Origin: Microbacterium sp. B35-30
Lineage (GTDB): Bacteria > Actinomycetota > Actinomycetes > Actinomycetales > Microbacteriaceae
DNA length: 64,000 nt
Direction: 5' to 3'
Assembly: GCF_010634855.1 (NCBI RefSeq)
Contig: NZ_MWLQ01000019.1
Span: 58,806-122,805, forward strand
Positions within the stretch are counted from its first letter, which is position 1. Each line of letters opens with the position of its first letter. The notes below the pieces were generated by a model. The model searched no databases and had not been told where the DNA came from. It saw only the letters and a list, made by a program, of their open reading frames with translations. Shown here in pieces: positions 44,345 to 53,111 of this stretch. A program made the translations under genes and the position numbers.

Positions 44345-44731
44345 TCAGTTCTGCACGTGCAGGTGCGCTACCGCGTCGTCGACGCTGATCGCCGTGTTGC
44401 TGCGGTCGACATGAACGACGACCGGCTCGTATGAGTCGAGTTCGTCCTCGTCGTAACCGGCGTACGAGATCACGATGATGGTGTCGCCCCGGTGGACGAG
44501 GCGTGCGGCCGCGCCGTTGACCTGGATCTCACCGTCACCTGCGACGCCTGCGATCGTGTAAGTCTCAAAACGGGCACCGTTGTCGATGTCGACAACGTGA
44601 ACCTGTTCGTGCTCACGGTTGTCCGCCGCCGCGAGCAGGTAAGGGTCGATCGTGATCGATCCCACATAGTTCAGGTCGCTGCCCGTGACAGTCGCACGAT
44701 GAATCTTCGACTTCAGCATCGTGCGTCGCAT
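44345..44731 (-). CDS. panD: Aspartate 1-decarboxylase proenzyme
   Basis: A 128-residue PanD, which makes beta-alanine from aspartate for pantothenate and coenzyme A. It is self-processed at Gly24-Ser25 (NYVGSITID), and Lys9 (MLKSKIHR) is in the correct place when counted from ATG 44731, which supports this start. GGGAGG lies upstream. NGAAARLVHRGDTIIVISYA is the conserved core. panB/panC are not linked. A lone panD in an accessory region may be a second copy. Confidence 0.95.
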   Translation of the reverse strand: MRRTMLKSKIHRATVTGSDLNYVGSITIDPYLLAAADNREHEQVHVVDIDNGARFETYTIAGVAGDGEIQVNGAAARLVHRGDTIIVISYAGYDEDELDSYEPVVVHVDRSNTAISVDDAVAHLHVQN

Positions 44732-45039
44732 GCGGACTGCACCTCCCGGTCTCGTGGGCGCGTCGCCCGCGCCAACACTTCGCCAACGCCTCGTTTCAGC
44801 CTCGCCCGTTGTGGGATGAGATGCAAAAATACCGTCACGAACAGCAACCACCGCGGAGGCGACGAAGTCGGAGCACACGCGCGGCGGGATCCCCCGCCCT
44901 CTCTGACGCCCTCTCTGCGCGCACTGCCGAATACAGATCGACCACTGGCGGAGCCTGAGTGCCGCCTTTCTCGAGTGCGCGCCCAGCCTGAAATGTCCCA
45001 GTCACCGCGTAACCTCCAGTCGGAGGAAGGAAAGCGCCG
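44732..45039. other. Region between divergent panD and small membrane protein
   Basis: The 308 bases hold the divergent promoters; a GGAGGAAGG ribosome site ends the region ahead of the 45040 gene. I see no additional gene. Confidence 0.4.
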
Positions 45040-45237
45040 ATGGAGATCGACTGGTCAGGGCTTATCTGGGAAAGCAGGTGGACCGCGCTCGAGATCCTGT
45101 GGAACTCCATCATCGTGAACATCGCGACTCACTGGTGGTTTGGCCCGCTTCTGTTCCTGCTGCTAGTAGCCGCGGGATGGAACGGTCTGGTTCGCCTGGG
45201 TCTCTACGTTGCCAGGGTGTTCGCCCACACTCAGTAG
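45040..45237 (+). CDS. Small single-pass membrane protein
   Basis: A 65-residue protein with strong GGAGGAAGGAAAG upstream of ATG 45040. Residues 33-58 (WFGPLLFLLLVAAGWNGLVRLGLYVA) form a membrane helix after a Trp-rich amphipathic N-terminus. Function unknown. Confidence 0.6.
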   Translation: MEIDWSGLIWESRWTALEILWNSIIVNIATHWWFGPLLFLLLVAAGWNGLVRLGLYVARVFAHTQ

Positions 45238-45572
45238 TCGCTCGCCTGCCGAATCGTCCACGCTTGCGAGCGGAGGTAACCCTCCGCGATAGGTCTGCCC
45301 GCATCCAGCTCGTCGGCGGCGGGAAGAATGTCCGCCATTCAGGCCACGCGAGTTCCGCCCGCGTGGCGGACTGGGCTGGTGTCGGTTCCCGCTTGACTCC
45401 GCCCAGAACCCTGTTCGTCCACGCTAGTTTGCGAACGTTTCTGACCTCGTGCGCGCTACTCTGCGCGTTACTACAGCCTGGCTCGGCGTCCGCTTGCGGC
45501 GTGGCCATGACGAGCCTTCCGAACACTCGTTAGGATGAAGCTTGATGTCACTCCTGACCGTTTGGAATCCTC
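45238..45572. other. 335-base region upstream of the tetR gene
   Basis: No supported gene. TCGTTAG at 45527-45533 equals half of the palindrome at 48926-48939, 40 bases before the TetR start, consistent with weak autoregulation. Confidence 0.4.
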
Positions 45573-46247
45573 ATGTCTGACGCAATGTTCCGCGTTGATG
45601 CTCTAGAGAAGCTCCAGGCGACTCTCGCGGCTTTCGATTGGACCGGGTTGACGGACGGCCGTCGTCAGATCCTGGACGCGTTTCTTCGCTTGGCCACTAC
45701 GACGGGCTACAGCTCGGTGACGATGCGGGCGCTCGGTAAGCAGGTGAATGTGAAAGCGCCCAGTTTGTATAGCCACTTCCCGGGGGGTCGGGACGAGCTT
45801 GTTGGTGCAGCGCTGCGGTGGCACTACTCGCAGTGGGCGGAGGGCGTCGTGGAGGTGCTCAGGGCGACGAACGATCCGAAGACGTTCCTCGATGTTCTGG
45901 TTGATCATCATGTGCGCAGTCAGCTGACGATGCTCGAGAACGACATGTTCGATCTACTGCTGGCGACTGATCGCATCAGTGGGATCTTGCCGGCAGAGAC
46001 GCGTGCCGAGGCCCGTCATCTTGTCGGCTTGTACGACGCCTTGTACGTCGGGGTTATCCGGGATCTCGGGTACGAGGGCGATCTGTCACGTCTGGCGGCG
46101 GCGATCATAACCGTGCTCGATGGCGTGCGGTCGTGGAGCGGATGGGACGGCGATGAGGCGTCTTTGGGTGCAATCGTAGACACGGCTTCGCAGGTAGTCG
46201 GCGCGATGCTCGAATCACTATCTCGCGCACCCATCGACGTCCGATGA
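45573..46247 (+). CDS. TetR-family repressor
   Basis: A 224-residue regulator. The N-terminal HTH is RRQILDAFLRLATTTGYSSVTMRALGKQVNVKAPSLYSHF (shown from residues ~29-68), and the C-terminal ~150 residues form the ligand domain. It is convergent with the catabolic genes at 46284-48812 and probably controls the divergent promoter at 48813-49059 through TAACGATCGTTA-type sites. Confidence 0.88.
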   Translation: MSDAMFRVDALEKLQATLAAFDWTGLTDGRRQILDAFLRLATTTGYSSVTMRALGKQVNVKAPSLYSHFPGGRDELVGAALRWHYSQWAEGVVEVLRATNDPKTFLDVLVDHHVRSQLTMLENDMFDLLLATDRISGILPAETRAEARHLVGLYDALYVGVIRDLGYEGDLSRLAAAIITVLDGVRSWSGWDGDEASLGAIVDTASQVVGAMLESLSRAPIDVR

Positions 46248-46254
46248 CCAGACC

Positions 46255-46274
46255 GCCAACTTCGAACGGTTGGC
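46255..46274. terminator. Hairpin between convergent genes
   Basis: GCCAAC-TTCGAACG-GTTGGC lies in the 36-base gap between tetR and the Dabb-domain gene, so it could terminate both. No long T run. Confidence 0.4.
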
Positions 46275-46283
46275 AGTTAGTCG

Positions 46284-46583
46284 CTAGAAGTATGAGTCGA
46301 CGATGGCGCGTTCAGACACGTGCTGATCCAGCTGGGACTTGACGGCCACGTGCAGCGGGTGACGAATGTACTCGTCGAGCGCTTCGGTGGACTCGTGGTG
46401 AGTGACAAGAACAAGATGCCAGTTCGTCGGCGTTGTGCCGAAGTCTGCGGCTACCCGCAGGTGTGTCAGCCCGGGCACGCGACCGCGCAGCTGCTCGAGG
46501 ACGTCTTTTGCGAGCACGGCTTGGCCGTCGCGCTGTTCGCGGGAAGACCCGTTGAGCCGGAAGGTGACGACGTGCTGGATCAT
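46284..46583 (-). CDS. Dabb (stress-responsive alpha/beta barrel) protein
   Basis: A 99-residue Dabb-domain protein: MIQHVVTFRLNG, VPGLTHLRVAADFG and NWHLVLVTHHESTEALDEYIRHPLH are typical. ATG 46583 has GGAG six bases upstream. Such domains occur in cyclases and small catabolic accessory enzymes. It ends the operon SDR, FAH, cupin, Dabb. Confidence 0.85.
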   Translation of the reverse strand: MIQHVVTFRLNGSSREQRDGQAVLAKDVLEQLRGRVPGLTHLRVAADFGTTPTNWHLVLVTHHESTEALDEYIRHPLHVAVKSQLDQHVSERAIVDSYF

Positions 46584-46649
46584 GAGTGGCTCCGCCTTCC
46601 ACGGGCGGCGACGATACTGCCGTCGCCGCCCGTGATCATCGTTCAAGGG

Positions 46650-47093
46650 TCAGTCGCGGTAGTCGATCTCGATGTCGGCGACGTCTTCGTCGGGCAGGTT
46701 GATGACGATGTTGTCGGGCTGCCGAGCGGTGAGCCAGATGAGTTCCTGGGTGCTGCTGGCATTGCCCTCGATGTGCGGCATGTGAGGGGGGACGAAGATG
46801 AAATCACCCTCCTCGGCGTAGATGATTTCCTCGAATCGTTCTCCGAAGCGAAGGAAGGCGCGTCCCTGGAGGACGTAACCGCCTGTCTCCGCTTCACCGT
46901 GGTGGTGCGGATCTGATGCCTCGCCGACCGCGGTGAAGACCTTCCCGAACCACAGGCTCTCCACTTCGGTGTTGCGGGGCGTGACGCCGGCGTACCGGCG
47001 CGCTTTGGAGGTCTGGTCATGGTCGAGGAAGGGGAGTTCGTCCCGCTTCTGCACGCTGGGGCGCTTGTACTGGGTTTGCGGTGTGTCTGTCAT
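46650..47093 (-). CDS. Cupin-domain protein
   Basis: A 147-residue single-domain cupin. DPHHHGEAETGGYVLQGRAFLRFG and IFVPPHMPHIEGN are the two cupin motifs with His/Glu metal ligands. It is ATGA-coupled to the FAH gene upstream. Probably a dioxygenase or isomerase-like enzyme in the same pathway; substrate unknown. Confidence 0.87.
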   Translation of the reverse strand: MTDTPQTQYKRPSVQKRDELPFLDHDQTSKARRYAGVTPRNTEVESLWFGKVFTAVGEASDPHHHGEAETGGYVLQGRAFLRFGERFEEIIYAEEGDFIFVPPHMPHIEGNASSTQELIWLTARQPDNIVINLPDEDVADIEIDYRD

Positions 47094-47974
47094 GGCTTTC
47101 CTTTCACGGCGAGCGTGTCTTGAGTGCGGCTCTCGGGAGACGCTGTCGCGGGGTGCGGCTCACCGAGGCGTATGGTGTTGACGAGGTCGCCGATTCCTTC
47201 GATCCGGGTCGTCATGACGTCCCCGGACCGGAGGAATCGCGGCGGTTTCTGCACGAATCCGACGCCGCCGGGGGTGCCGGTGGCGATCATGTCGCCTGGC
47301 TCGAGTGTGAGGAATTGACTGAGGTATACGACTAGGTCGACGGCTCCGAAGATGAGGTTTGAAGTCGTCCCGTCCTGCTCGACCCGATCGTTCACGATGG
47401 TCTGCACCCGCAACCCGTCCGATGGATCCAGCTCATCGGCGGTGACGATCACCGGCCCGACCGGGGTCGACCGGTCGAAGTTCTTGCCCTGGAACCATTC
47501 CGATGTGCGACGTTGCCAATCGCGGACGCTGACGTCGTTGAGCACGGTGTAGCCGAGGATGGCCTCACGCGCTTGCTGCTCGCTCGCTCGCTTGACCTGG
47601 GACCCGATGACGACGGCCAGTTCGGCTTCCCAGTCGATCTCGGAACTCAGCGGAGGCAATTCGATTTCGTCTCGGGGGCCGATGAGAGCCGTCGCGACTT
47701 TGCTGAACAGCGTGGGCACGTCTGGGGGTTGCTTGCCGACCTCGGCGGCGTGGTCGTGGTAGTTCAGTCCGACGCAGATCACTTTCCCGGGCCTAATGAC
47801 CGGCTGAGTAAGCTCGCCCGGCGCCGGTGCTTCGCCGGGCTCACTGCTCTGCTCACGCCAAAGCGGATCGCGAAGCAGTTCGTCCACATTGCCCGCCGCA
47901 TAGAAGAAGGTGCCGGAGTCGTCCTGTCGAAACGCTCTGGTGGTCCCTCCGACGAGTGCCGTACCGAGCTTCAC
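47090..47974 (-). CDS. Fumarylacetoacetate hydrolase family protein
   Basis: A 294-residue FAH-fold enzyme. VICVGLNYHDHAAEVG, PTLFSKVATALIGP, DWEAELAVVIG (acidic metal ligands) and MIATGTPGGVGFVQKPP are signature blocks. GTG 47974 has GGGAGACT upstream. Family members hydrolyse or decarboxylate ring-cleavage products. It is coupled to the cupin gene, consistent with an aromatic or amine-derived catabolic pathway. Confidence 0.9.
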   Translation of the reverse strand: MKLGTALVGGTTRAFRQDDSGTFFYAAGNVDELLRDPLWREQSSEPGEAPAPGELTQPVIRPGKVICVGLNYHDHAAEVGKQPPDVPTLFSKVATALIGPRDEIELPPLSSEIDWEAELAVVIGSQVKRASEQQAREAILGYTVLNDVSVRDWQRRTSEWFQGKNFDRSTPVGPVIVTADELDPSDGLRVQTIVNDRVEQDGTTSNLIFGAVDLVVYLSQFLTLEPGDMIATGTPGGVGFVQKPPRFLRSGDVMTTRIEGIGDLVNTIRLGEPHPATASPESRTQDTLAVKGKP

Positions 47975-48023
47975 AGTCTCCCTTTCCTTGGTATCCGACC
48001 GAGGGCGTGCCGTCTCGGGCTGA

Positions 48024-48812
48024 TCAGACGAGCGTGGCGCCGCCGTCGATCATGATGCACTGGGCGGTCATATAGTCGGAGTCGCTGGAGGCCAGGAACA
48101 GTGCTGTCCCGACGATGTCCGCGGGGTAGGCGTTGCGGCCCCGGATGATGCCCTTCTCGTACTCACCCAAGGCCGTTCCGGGTCGATCGATGTCGCCGAT
48201 CTTGTAGAGGTCCTCGTCGAGCTTGTCCCAAAGGGGTGTGACAACGACCCCGGGAGCGAACGCGGTGACCGTGATGTCGTGCTGGGCCAGCGCTTTCGCT
48301 GCGGACTGAGTGAGGGAGATCACCGAGGCTTTGGAAGCGCAGTACGGCGCGAAGGTCGGAAATCCTTCTCGGCCGGCCATGGATGACGTGTTGATGATCT
48401 TGCCGCCGCTGCCCTGCGTGATCATCTGCTTGGCCGCCTCCTGGGTGCCGATCAGAACGCCCAGGGCGTTGACGTCCATCACCGCGCGGAAGTTGTCCTC
48501 GGTGACGTCGAGGAACTGCATCGCCTTGTTGTAGCCGGCGTTGTTGAACCAGGCATCCAGTCGACCGAACGTTTCGACTGCAGTCTGGATCGCCGCGCTC
48601 ACCTCATCGCGATTAACGACGTTTGCGACCGCGTATACGGCCCGCCCACCGCCGTCCTGGATGCGCTGCACGGCGGCGGTCGCTGCGTCTTCGTTGAGAT
48701 CTACAACGAGGATGCAGGCGCCTTCCCGGGCGAAGGCCTCAGCGAAGGCCAAGCCCATTCCGCTGCCACCTCCGGTGATCCCGATTACTTTCTGGTCCAG
48801 TCGACCGGTCAT
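48024..48812 (-). CDS. Short-chain dehydrogenase/reductase
   Basis: A 262-residue SDR. GITGGGSGMGLAFA is the cofactor motif, FNNAGYN the NNAG motif, NTSSMAG supplies Ser and YCASK the Tyr-Lys pair. GGAAGGACGGAG precedes ATG 48812. First gene of the leftward operon; divergent from the amine oxidase gene across a TetR-type operator. Probably oxidises an alcohol or reduces a ketone intermediate. Confidence 0.9.
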   Translation of the reverse strand: MTGRLDQKVIGITGGGSGMGLAFAEAFAREGACILVVDLNEDAATAAVQRIQDGGGRAVYAVANVVNRDEVSAAIQTAVETFGRLDAWFNNAGYNKAMQFLDVTEDNFRAVMDVNALGVLIGTQEAAKQMITQGSGGKIINTSSMAGREGFPTFAPYCASKASVISLTQSAAKALAQHDITVTAFAPGVVVTPLWDKLDEDLYKIGDIDRPGTALGEYEKGIIRGRNAYPADIVGTALFLASSDSDYMTAQCIMIDGGATLV

Positions 48813-48922
48813 GGTCTCCGTCCTTCCGGCGCTTCTCTGCGCCATACGTGTGCTGAGCGTGCTGAGTGGGTAGTGAGATCGGTGGGCGCAGACTCTGGCG
48901 CTTCGACGATTCATGCGTTACC

Positions 48923-48942
48923 TTACTAACGATCGTTAGCAA
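48923..48942. promoter_or_regulatory. TetR-type operator in the divergent promoter
   Basis: CTAACGATCGTTAG at 48926-48939 is a perfect 14-base palindrome, extended to TTACTAACGA/TCGTTAGCAA with one mismatch. It lies between the divergent SDR and oxidase genes. Another half site is at 45527-45533 before tetR. Confidence 0.75.
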
Positions 48943-48978
48943 ACGCAACCTCCCGGCAACACCGTCGAAACTTGCGCT

Positions 48979-48994
48979 CACTAACGTTTGTAAG
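48979..48994. promoter_or_regulatory. Second, degenerate operator copy
   Basis: ACTAACGTTTGTAAGG keeps the left half CTAACG and a degraded right half of the operator at 48926. It lies 55 bases nearer the oxidase gene and may control rightward transcription. Confidence 0.45.
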
Positions 48995-49059
48995 GCTTCG
49001 AGTTATGGCAGCTCTGTCTCACTCGATGCGTGTTCCCGTCCGAGAGAAATGAGACAGCT

Positions 49060-50451
49060 ATGACCAACAATCCGGAACCAGACCGTACATCCGACGTCCT
49101 CGTCATCGGCGGTGGCCTCTCCGGGATGACGGCCGCGTACACCCTGACGCAAGCCGGCCTCACCGTGACCGTGCTTGAAGCGAAGGACCGAGTCGGCGGC
49201 CGCACGCACTCGGATGCCACCGTGCCCGGCGGCCCACTGGATCTCGGTGGGATGTTCATCGGTGCGACTCATCACCGGTCCCGCGCCCTCGGCGAGGCGC
49301 TCGGGCTGACGGCGGTCGCGGCGCGCCCGGAAGGCCAGATGTCATACCGGGTAAACGGGGACGTGGTTCGCGCGCCGGACGGCGGCTACCCCGCCACGTT
49401 CGGAAGCACGGACGGTATTGACCGCAAGCTCACCGCCGCGTACGCCAAGTTCGACGACCTCGCGGAACAGGTCGGCGCCGACGCACCCTGGAACAGCCCG
49501 ATCGCTAAGGAGCTTGACGCCGTCACCGTCGCGACGTGGCTCGAAGCAAATGTGGAAGACCCGCTCGTGCGGGCCATCATGACCACCGACCTGAACATCA
49601 TCGTCGGCGCGGACACTACCGAGATGTCGATGCTGTTCTGGGCGCAGTACGTCGCCAAATGCGAGGGGATGCATGCGCTGCAAGTCACCGCGCAGGACGC
49701 GCTGTGGTTGGGCGGCTCGCAGCAGATTTCACAGCGCATAGCCGAGCTTCCCGGAGTGACGGTACTCACAGAATGGCCGGTGCATTCGGTGGTGTACAGC
49801 GACGGGGAGGTTACAGCGATCTCACCGCGCGGCCAAGTGACGGCGCCGGCCGCGATCATCGCCATGCCGCCCTCAGCGGCCGCCACCCTCGTCTTCTCGC
49901 CGGTCCTGCCCCACCCCCGTCGGCAGTTGCAGAGCCGCGCGCCGATGGGCCGGGAGACGAAGGTGCAGGTTCGCTACGCCCGGCCGTTCTGGCGCGACGC
50001 GGGCCTGTCTGGCGAGATCTTCGACCTCGATCTCGGCTACCTCGCGCTGGACGTGACTCGCCCTGGAGACGAACAGGCCACCATCGTGGCCTTCATCGGC
50101 GGGCGCGACTACGACCAGTGGTCAAGTCTCGCGGACAATGAGCGACGTATCCGAATCCTCGCGTCCCTCGAGGCCGTGATCGGCGCCGAAGCGCGCGAGG
50201 CGGTCGGGTATTTCGAGACCGACTGGCCGACCCTGCCTTACACACTGGGCGCCCCTGTCACCGTGATGCCCCCCGGGCTGCTCAGCACCGTCGGGTCGGC
50301 TCTCACCGACCCGGTCGGACCGATCCGTTTCGCCGGCACCGAGGCCGCAGCAATGTGGACCGGCTACATGGAGGGCGCCGTCCAAGCCGGCGAAGCCGCA
50401 GCCTCGAGCATCCTCAGCGACCTCGTCCCCGCCGCTGTCGCATCAGTCTGA
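49060..50451 (+). CDS. Flavin monoamine oxidase
   Basis: A 463-residue FAD amine oxidase. DVLVIGGGLSGMTAAYTL is the FAD Rossmann motif, VLEAKDRVGGRTHS follows, and the C-terminal PIRFAGTEAAAMWTGYMEGAV binds the flavin. It deaminates an amine to an aldehyde or ketone, releasing ammonia and hydrogen peroxide. Start ATG 49060; an in-frame start at 49030 is less supported. It heads the rightward operon with RidA and an amino-acid permease. Confidence 0.92.
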   Translation: MTNNPEPDRTSDVLVIGGGLSGMTAAYTLTQAGLTVTVLEAKDRVGGRTHSDATVPGGPLDLGGMFIGATHHRSRALGEALGLTAVAARPEGQMSYRVNGDVVRAPDGGYPATFGSTDGIDRKLTAAYAKFDDLAEQVGADAPWNSPIAKELDAVTVATWLEANVEDPLVRAIMTTDLNIIVGADTTEMSMLFWAQYVAKCEGMHALQVTAQDALWLGGSQQISQRIAELPGVTVLTEWPVHSVVYSDGEVTAISPRGQVTAPAAIIAMPPSAAATLVFSPVLPHPRRQLQSRAPMGRETKVQVRYARPFWRDAGLSGEIFDLDLGYLALDVTRPGDEQATIVAFIGGRDYDQWSSLADNERRIRILASLEAVIGAEAREAVGYFETDWPTLPYTLGAPVTVMPPGLLSTVGSALTDPVGPIRFAGTEAAAMWTGYMEGAVQAGEAAASSILSDLVPAAVASV

Positions 50452-50463
50452 AGGGAAACCGAC

Positions 50464-50889
50464 ATGACCGACACCTTCTCCCGCGACGACTTCCACCGGT
50501 TGATCCCCTCCGGAAGCGAGCAAGACGCCGCTACCTACGGGCTCGCCCCCGGGCTGCGCAGCGGCGACCTGATCTTCGTCTCCGGACAGCTGGGCGTTGA
50601 CTCCGACGGCACGATCCCTGCCGACGGCGCCCGCCAATCCGAACTCGCGCTCGACGCTCTCATCAATGTCCTCGCGGAAGGGGGCGCCACTCTCGCCGAT
50701 GTGGTGCTGCTTCAGACGTTCCACAAGGGCGGGATGGCAGCCACCAACGAATGGTTCCTTCCCGTCAAGAACCGATACTTCCCCGCCCCGCATCCCGCGT
50801 GGACCGGCGTCGGCGTCGCCGACCTCGGCGGCGAAGGCGCCCTCATCGAGATCGGCGCGATCGCCCGCGTCGTGGCACAGCCCAACTAA
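50464..50889 (+). CDS. RidA-family protein (Rid/YjgF)
   Basis: A 141-residue RidA homologue. LIFVSGQLGVDSDGTIP, NVLAEGGATLADVV and the C-terminal GVADLGGEGALIEIGAIA fit the family. RidA enzymes hydrolyse reactive enamines/imines, which fits product clean-up for the amine oxidase 12 bases upstream. The Arg usually conserved before the last strand is not clear, so it may be a divergent subtype. Confidence 0.88.
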   Translation: MTDTFSRDDFHRLIPSGSEQDAATYGLAPGLRSGDLIFVSGQLGVDSDGTIPADGARQSELALDALINVLAEGGATLADVVLLQTFHKGGMAATNEWFLPVKNRYFPAPHPAWTGVGVADLGGEGALIEIGAIARVVAQPN

Positions 50890-50977
50890 CCCCCGGGTAT
50901 CACCACCGCAGCGGACTACTCGCCAACCGCTGACATCTCATCGACAATGCAGTACCTCACCAAGGAGCTCACCCCTT

Positions 50978-52513
50978 ATGTCCGACTCAACCGCACCTCC
51001 GCCCATCGTCGCCACCGACTCTCCGTCGGACGTACCCGGCTCCCCCAAGAGGCTCACCGGGCGGATGACTGCCACCGCACTCGCCCTCAGTGTGCTTGCC
51101 TTCTCAGCACCCATCGCGACCGTCACCGGATTCATCCCGATCGCCATCGCCGTCAACGGCGAAGGCGCAGCGTTCGCGTTCCTCGCCGCCGGAGTCTTGA
51201 TGCTGCTGTTCAGCGTGGGGTACATGGCGATGACGCGCTCCGTTCCCAAGCCCGGTGCGTTCTACACATTCGTGACCAACGGACTCGGGAAAGAAGCCGG
51301 TCTCGGGGCGGCATACGTCGCGACCGTCTCCTACTTCATCATCATGGCGGGGCTGTACTGCTTCTTCGGCATCTCCACCGTCGAACTGATCACCGGCTTC
51401 GGCGGGCCCGAGACACCGTGGTGGTTGTGGACGATCGCCGGCTGGGCATTCGTCAGCGTGCTCGGCTACTTCCACATCGAGCTGTCCGCCCGAATCCTCA
51501 CCGTCGTGATGGTGTTCGAGGTCCTCCTCGTGCTGATCTTCGACGTCGTCGTGGTCGCCCAGGGAGGCGCGGAAGGCCCCACCTTCGCCGCATTCCTTCC
51601 CACCACGTTCGCTCAAGGCGACATGGCTGTCACCTTGCTGTTCGCGATCCTCACCTTCATCGGATTCGAGGCCACCGCCCTGTTCCGCGACGAGGTCCGC
51701 ACTCCCAACAAGACCGTCCCCCGTGCGACCTACTCGGCGGTGGCCTTCATCGCGCTGCTGTACAGCGTCTCCGCGTTCGCGCTGACCACGGCGTATGGAT
51801 CCAGCGCACAGGAGATCGCGATCAACGAGCCGGCCACCATGTTTACCAACGCGATCATGCAGTACGCCGCGCCGTTCTTCGCCCAGGTCACCTATGTTCT
51901 GGTCGTCACCTCGGTCATCGCGTCCGCGTTGTGCCTGCACAACATCCTGGCTCGGTACATCTTCAACCTCGCCGCCGATCGCGCCCTCCCGCACACCCTG
52001 TCGGCAGTGCACACCAAGCACCACTCGCCGTACCGCGCATCCAACGCCGTCGCCGGGCTGGTCGTGATTGTGCTTATTCTTCTTGCGGTGTTCGGCGCCG
52101 ACGCGGGAACGATCTACGCGCGCCTCAGCGGACTGGGATCCACCGGCATCATCTGCCTGATGGTCCTGGTGAGCGTTGCGATCATCGGCTGGTTCGCACG
52201 GAAGCGGAAGGCCGCGGGCGAGAATGTGTTCGTCTCCTACATCGCCCCCGCTCTAACCGCACTCGCACTGGGTGTCATCCTCATCTTCGCGATCCTCCGA
52301 TTCGACCTCGTCGTCGGTGGCGCGCCGGGCGAGCTGACCTGGCTGGTGCTGCTGCACGTGGTCGCATTCGTCGGCGGGGTGGCGGTCGCGTTGTACATGC
52401 GAGCCCGAAAGCCCGCCGTCTATCGAGGACTAGGACGGGCGGAGATCCCGGTCATCGACGCCATGATTGACGCGCAGAAGAGCCGGGCACGATCAAATGC
52501 CGTGAACCAATAG
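50978..52513 (+). CDS. APC-family amino acid/amine permease
   Basis: A 511-residue transporter with about 12 membrane helices starting near residue 35. GFIPIAIAVNGEG, SVGYMAMTRSVPKPGAFYTFV and TFIGFEATALFRDEVRTPNKTVPRA are characteristic of amino acid-polyamine-organocation permeases. ATG 50978 has AAGGAG about ten bases ahead. It likely imports the amine degraded by the neighbouring oxidase. Confidence 0.92.
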   Translation: MSDSTAPPPIVATDSPSDVPGSPKRLTGRMTATALALSVLAFSAPIATVTGFIPIAIAVNGEGAAFAFLAAGVLMLLFSVGYMAMTRSVPKPGAFYTFVTNGLGKEAGLGAAYVATVSYFIIMAGLYCFFGISTVELITGFGGPETPWWLWTIAGWAFVSVLGYFHIELSARILTVVMVFEVLLVLIFDVVVVAQGGAEGPTFAAFLPTTFAQGDMAVTLLFAILTFIGFEATALFRDEVRTPNKTVPRATYSAVAFIALLYSVSAFALTTAYGSSAQEIAINEPATMFTNAIMQYAAPFFAQVTYVLVVTSVIASALCLHNILARYIFNLAADRALPHTLSAVHTKHHSPYRASNAVAGLVVIVLILLAVFGADAGTIYARLSGLGSTGIICLMVLVSVAIIGWFARKRKAAGENVFVSYIAPALTALALGVILIFAILRFDLVVGGAPGELTWLVLLHVVAFVGGVAVALYMRARKPAVYRGLGRAEIPVIDAMIDAQKSRARSNAVNQ

Positions 52514-52544
52514 AGGCTGCCGCTTCGGCGATACAGTCACAAGG

Positions 52545-52580
52545 AAGTGGGACTGCGCGAAGGCTCGCGCAGTCCCACTT
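52545..52580 (+). terminator. Strong terminator after the amine-uptake operon
   Basis: AAGTGGGACTGCGCGA pairs perfectly with TCGCGCAGTCCCACTT across AGGC: a 16-bp stem 32 bases after the permease stop. Confidence 0.85.
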
Positions 52581-52853
52581 CGTCCGCCGATCACCCCCGC
52601 TCGCATGTAGCGCGTGCGTCAGCGGATCTGCGCGGCACGGCGGCAGGACACACGAAGTCCGTGCCGACGGCGCGGCCCGACACTCACCGCGCGTCTGGCG
52701 GCAACTCCAGGCCCTTCAGCGTCAGGGAGAATACGTCGGCTGCCCCCAGCGCTCATGACGACCCCTCCCGAACGGTCCTCATCTGAGTCAACGTCTGCGT
52801 CGATACTCCGCTCGACGTTTCTGACGGGCCAATAGACTGCTGACGGAGGCCAG
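52581..52853. other. Gene-free stretch before the zeta-like operon
   Basis: No supported CDS. GGAGGCCAG sits just before ATG 52854. Promoters for the zeta-like operon should lie here, but I cannot pick a clear one. Confidence 0.35.
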
Positions 52854-53111
52854 ATGACTGAGCAACGATCGGCATGGCGAGCGAACGACGTCGTCGCGTA
52901 CGAGGCGATGCGCGATGCTGCCGACACCGCAATCGCGTTGCTCTTGCGCCTCTCGAGGGAGGGTGCATTTCTGGCGAGTCGCGCTCATTCGGAGGCTGCT
53001 GCGATCCGCCGCCAGGTCTTCGAGGTGGATGGATTCGATCGCGACGCCGTCAACGCCACTCGTCTAGCTCTCGAAGAGCGAATCGGTACTCTCTCAGGCT
53101 CGTTGCCGTGA
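52854..53111 (+). CDS. Small helical protein, possible zeta-like antitoxin
   Basis: An 85-residue helical protein, MTEQRSAWRANDVVAYEAMR... with no recognised family. GGAGGCCAG precedes the start, and its stop overlaps the GTG of the zeta-like kinase gene (GTGA). Size and position match antitoxins of zeta-type systems, though the sequence is not an obvious epsilon or PezA. Confidence 0.6.
   Translation: MTEQRSAWRANDVVAYEAMRDAADTAIALLLRLSREGAFLASRAHSEAAAIRRQVFEVDGFDRDAVNATRLALEERIGTLSGSLP

Noticed and set aside
52614..52927. Short frames on both strands before the zeta-like operon
   Set aside because: They lack ribosome sites and consist of Arg/Ser-rich shadow-like sequence.
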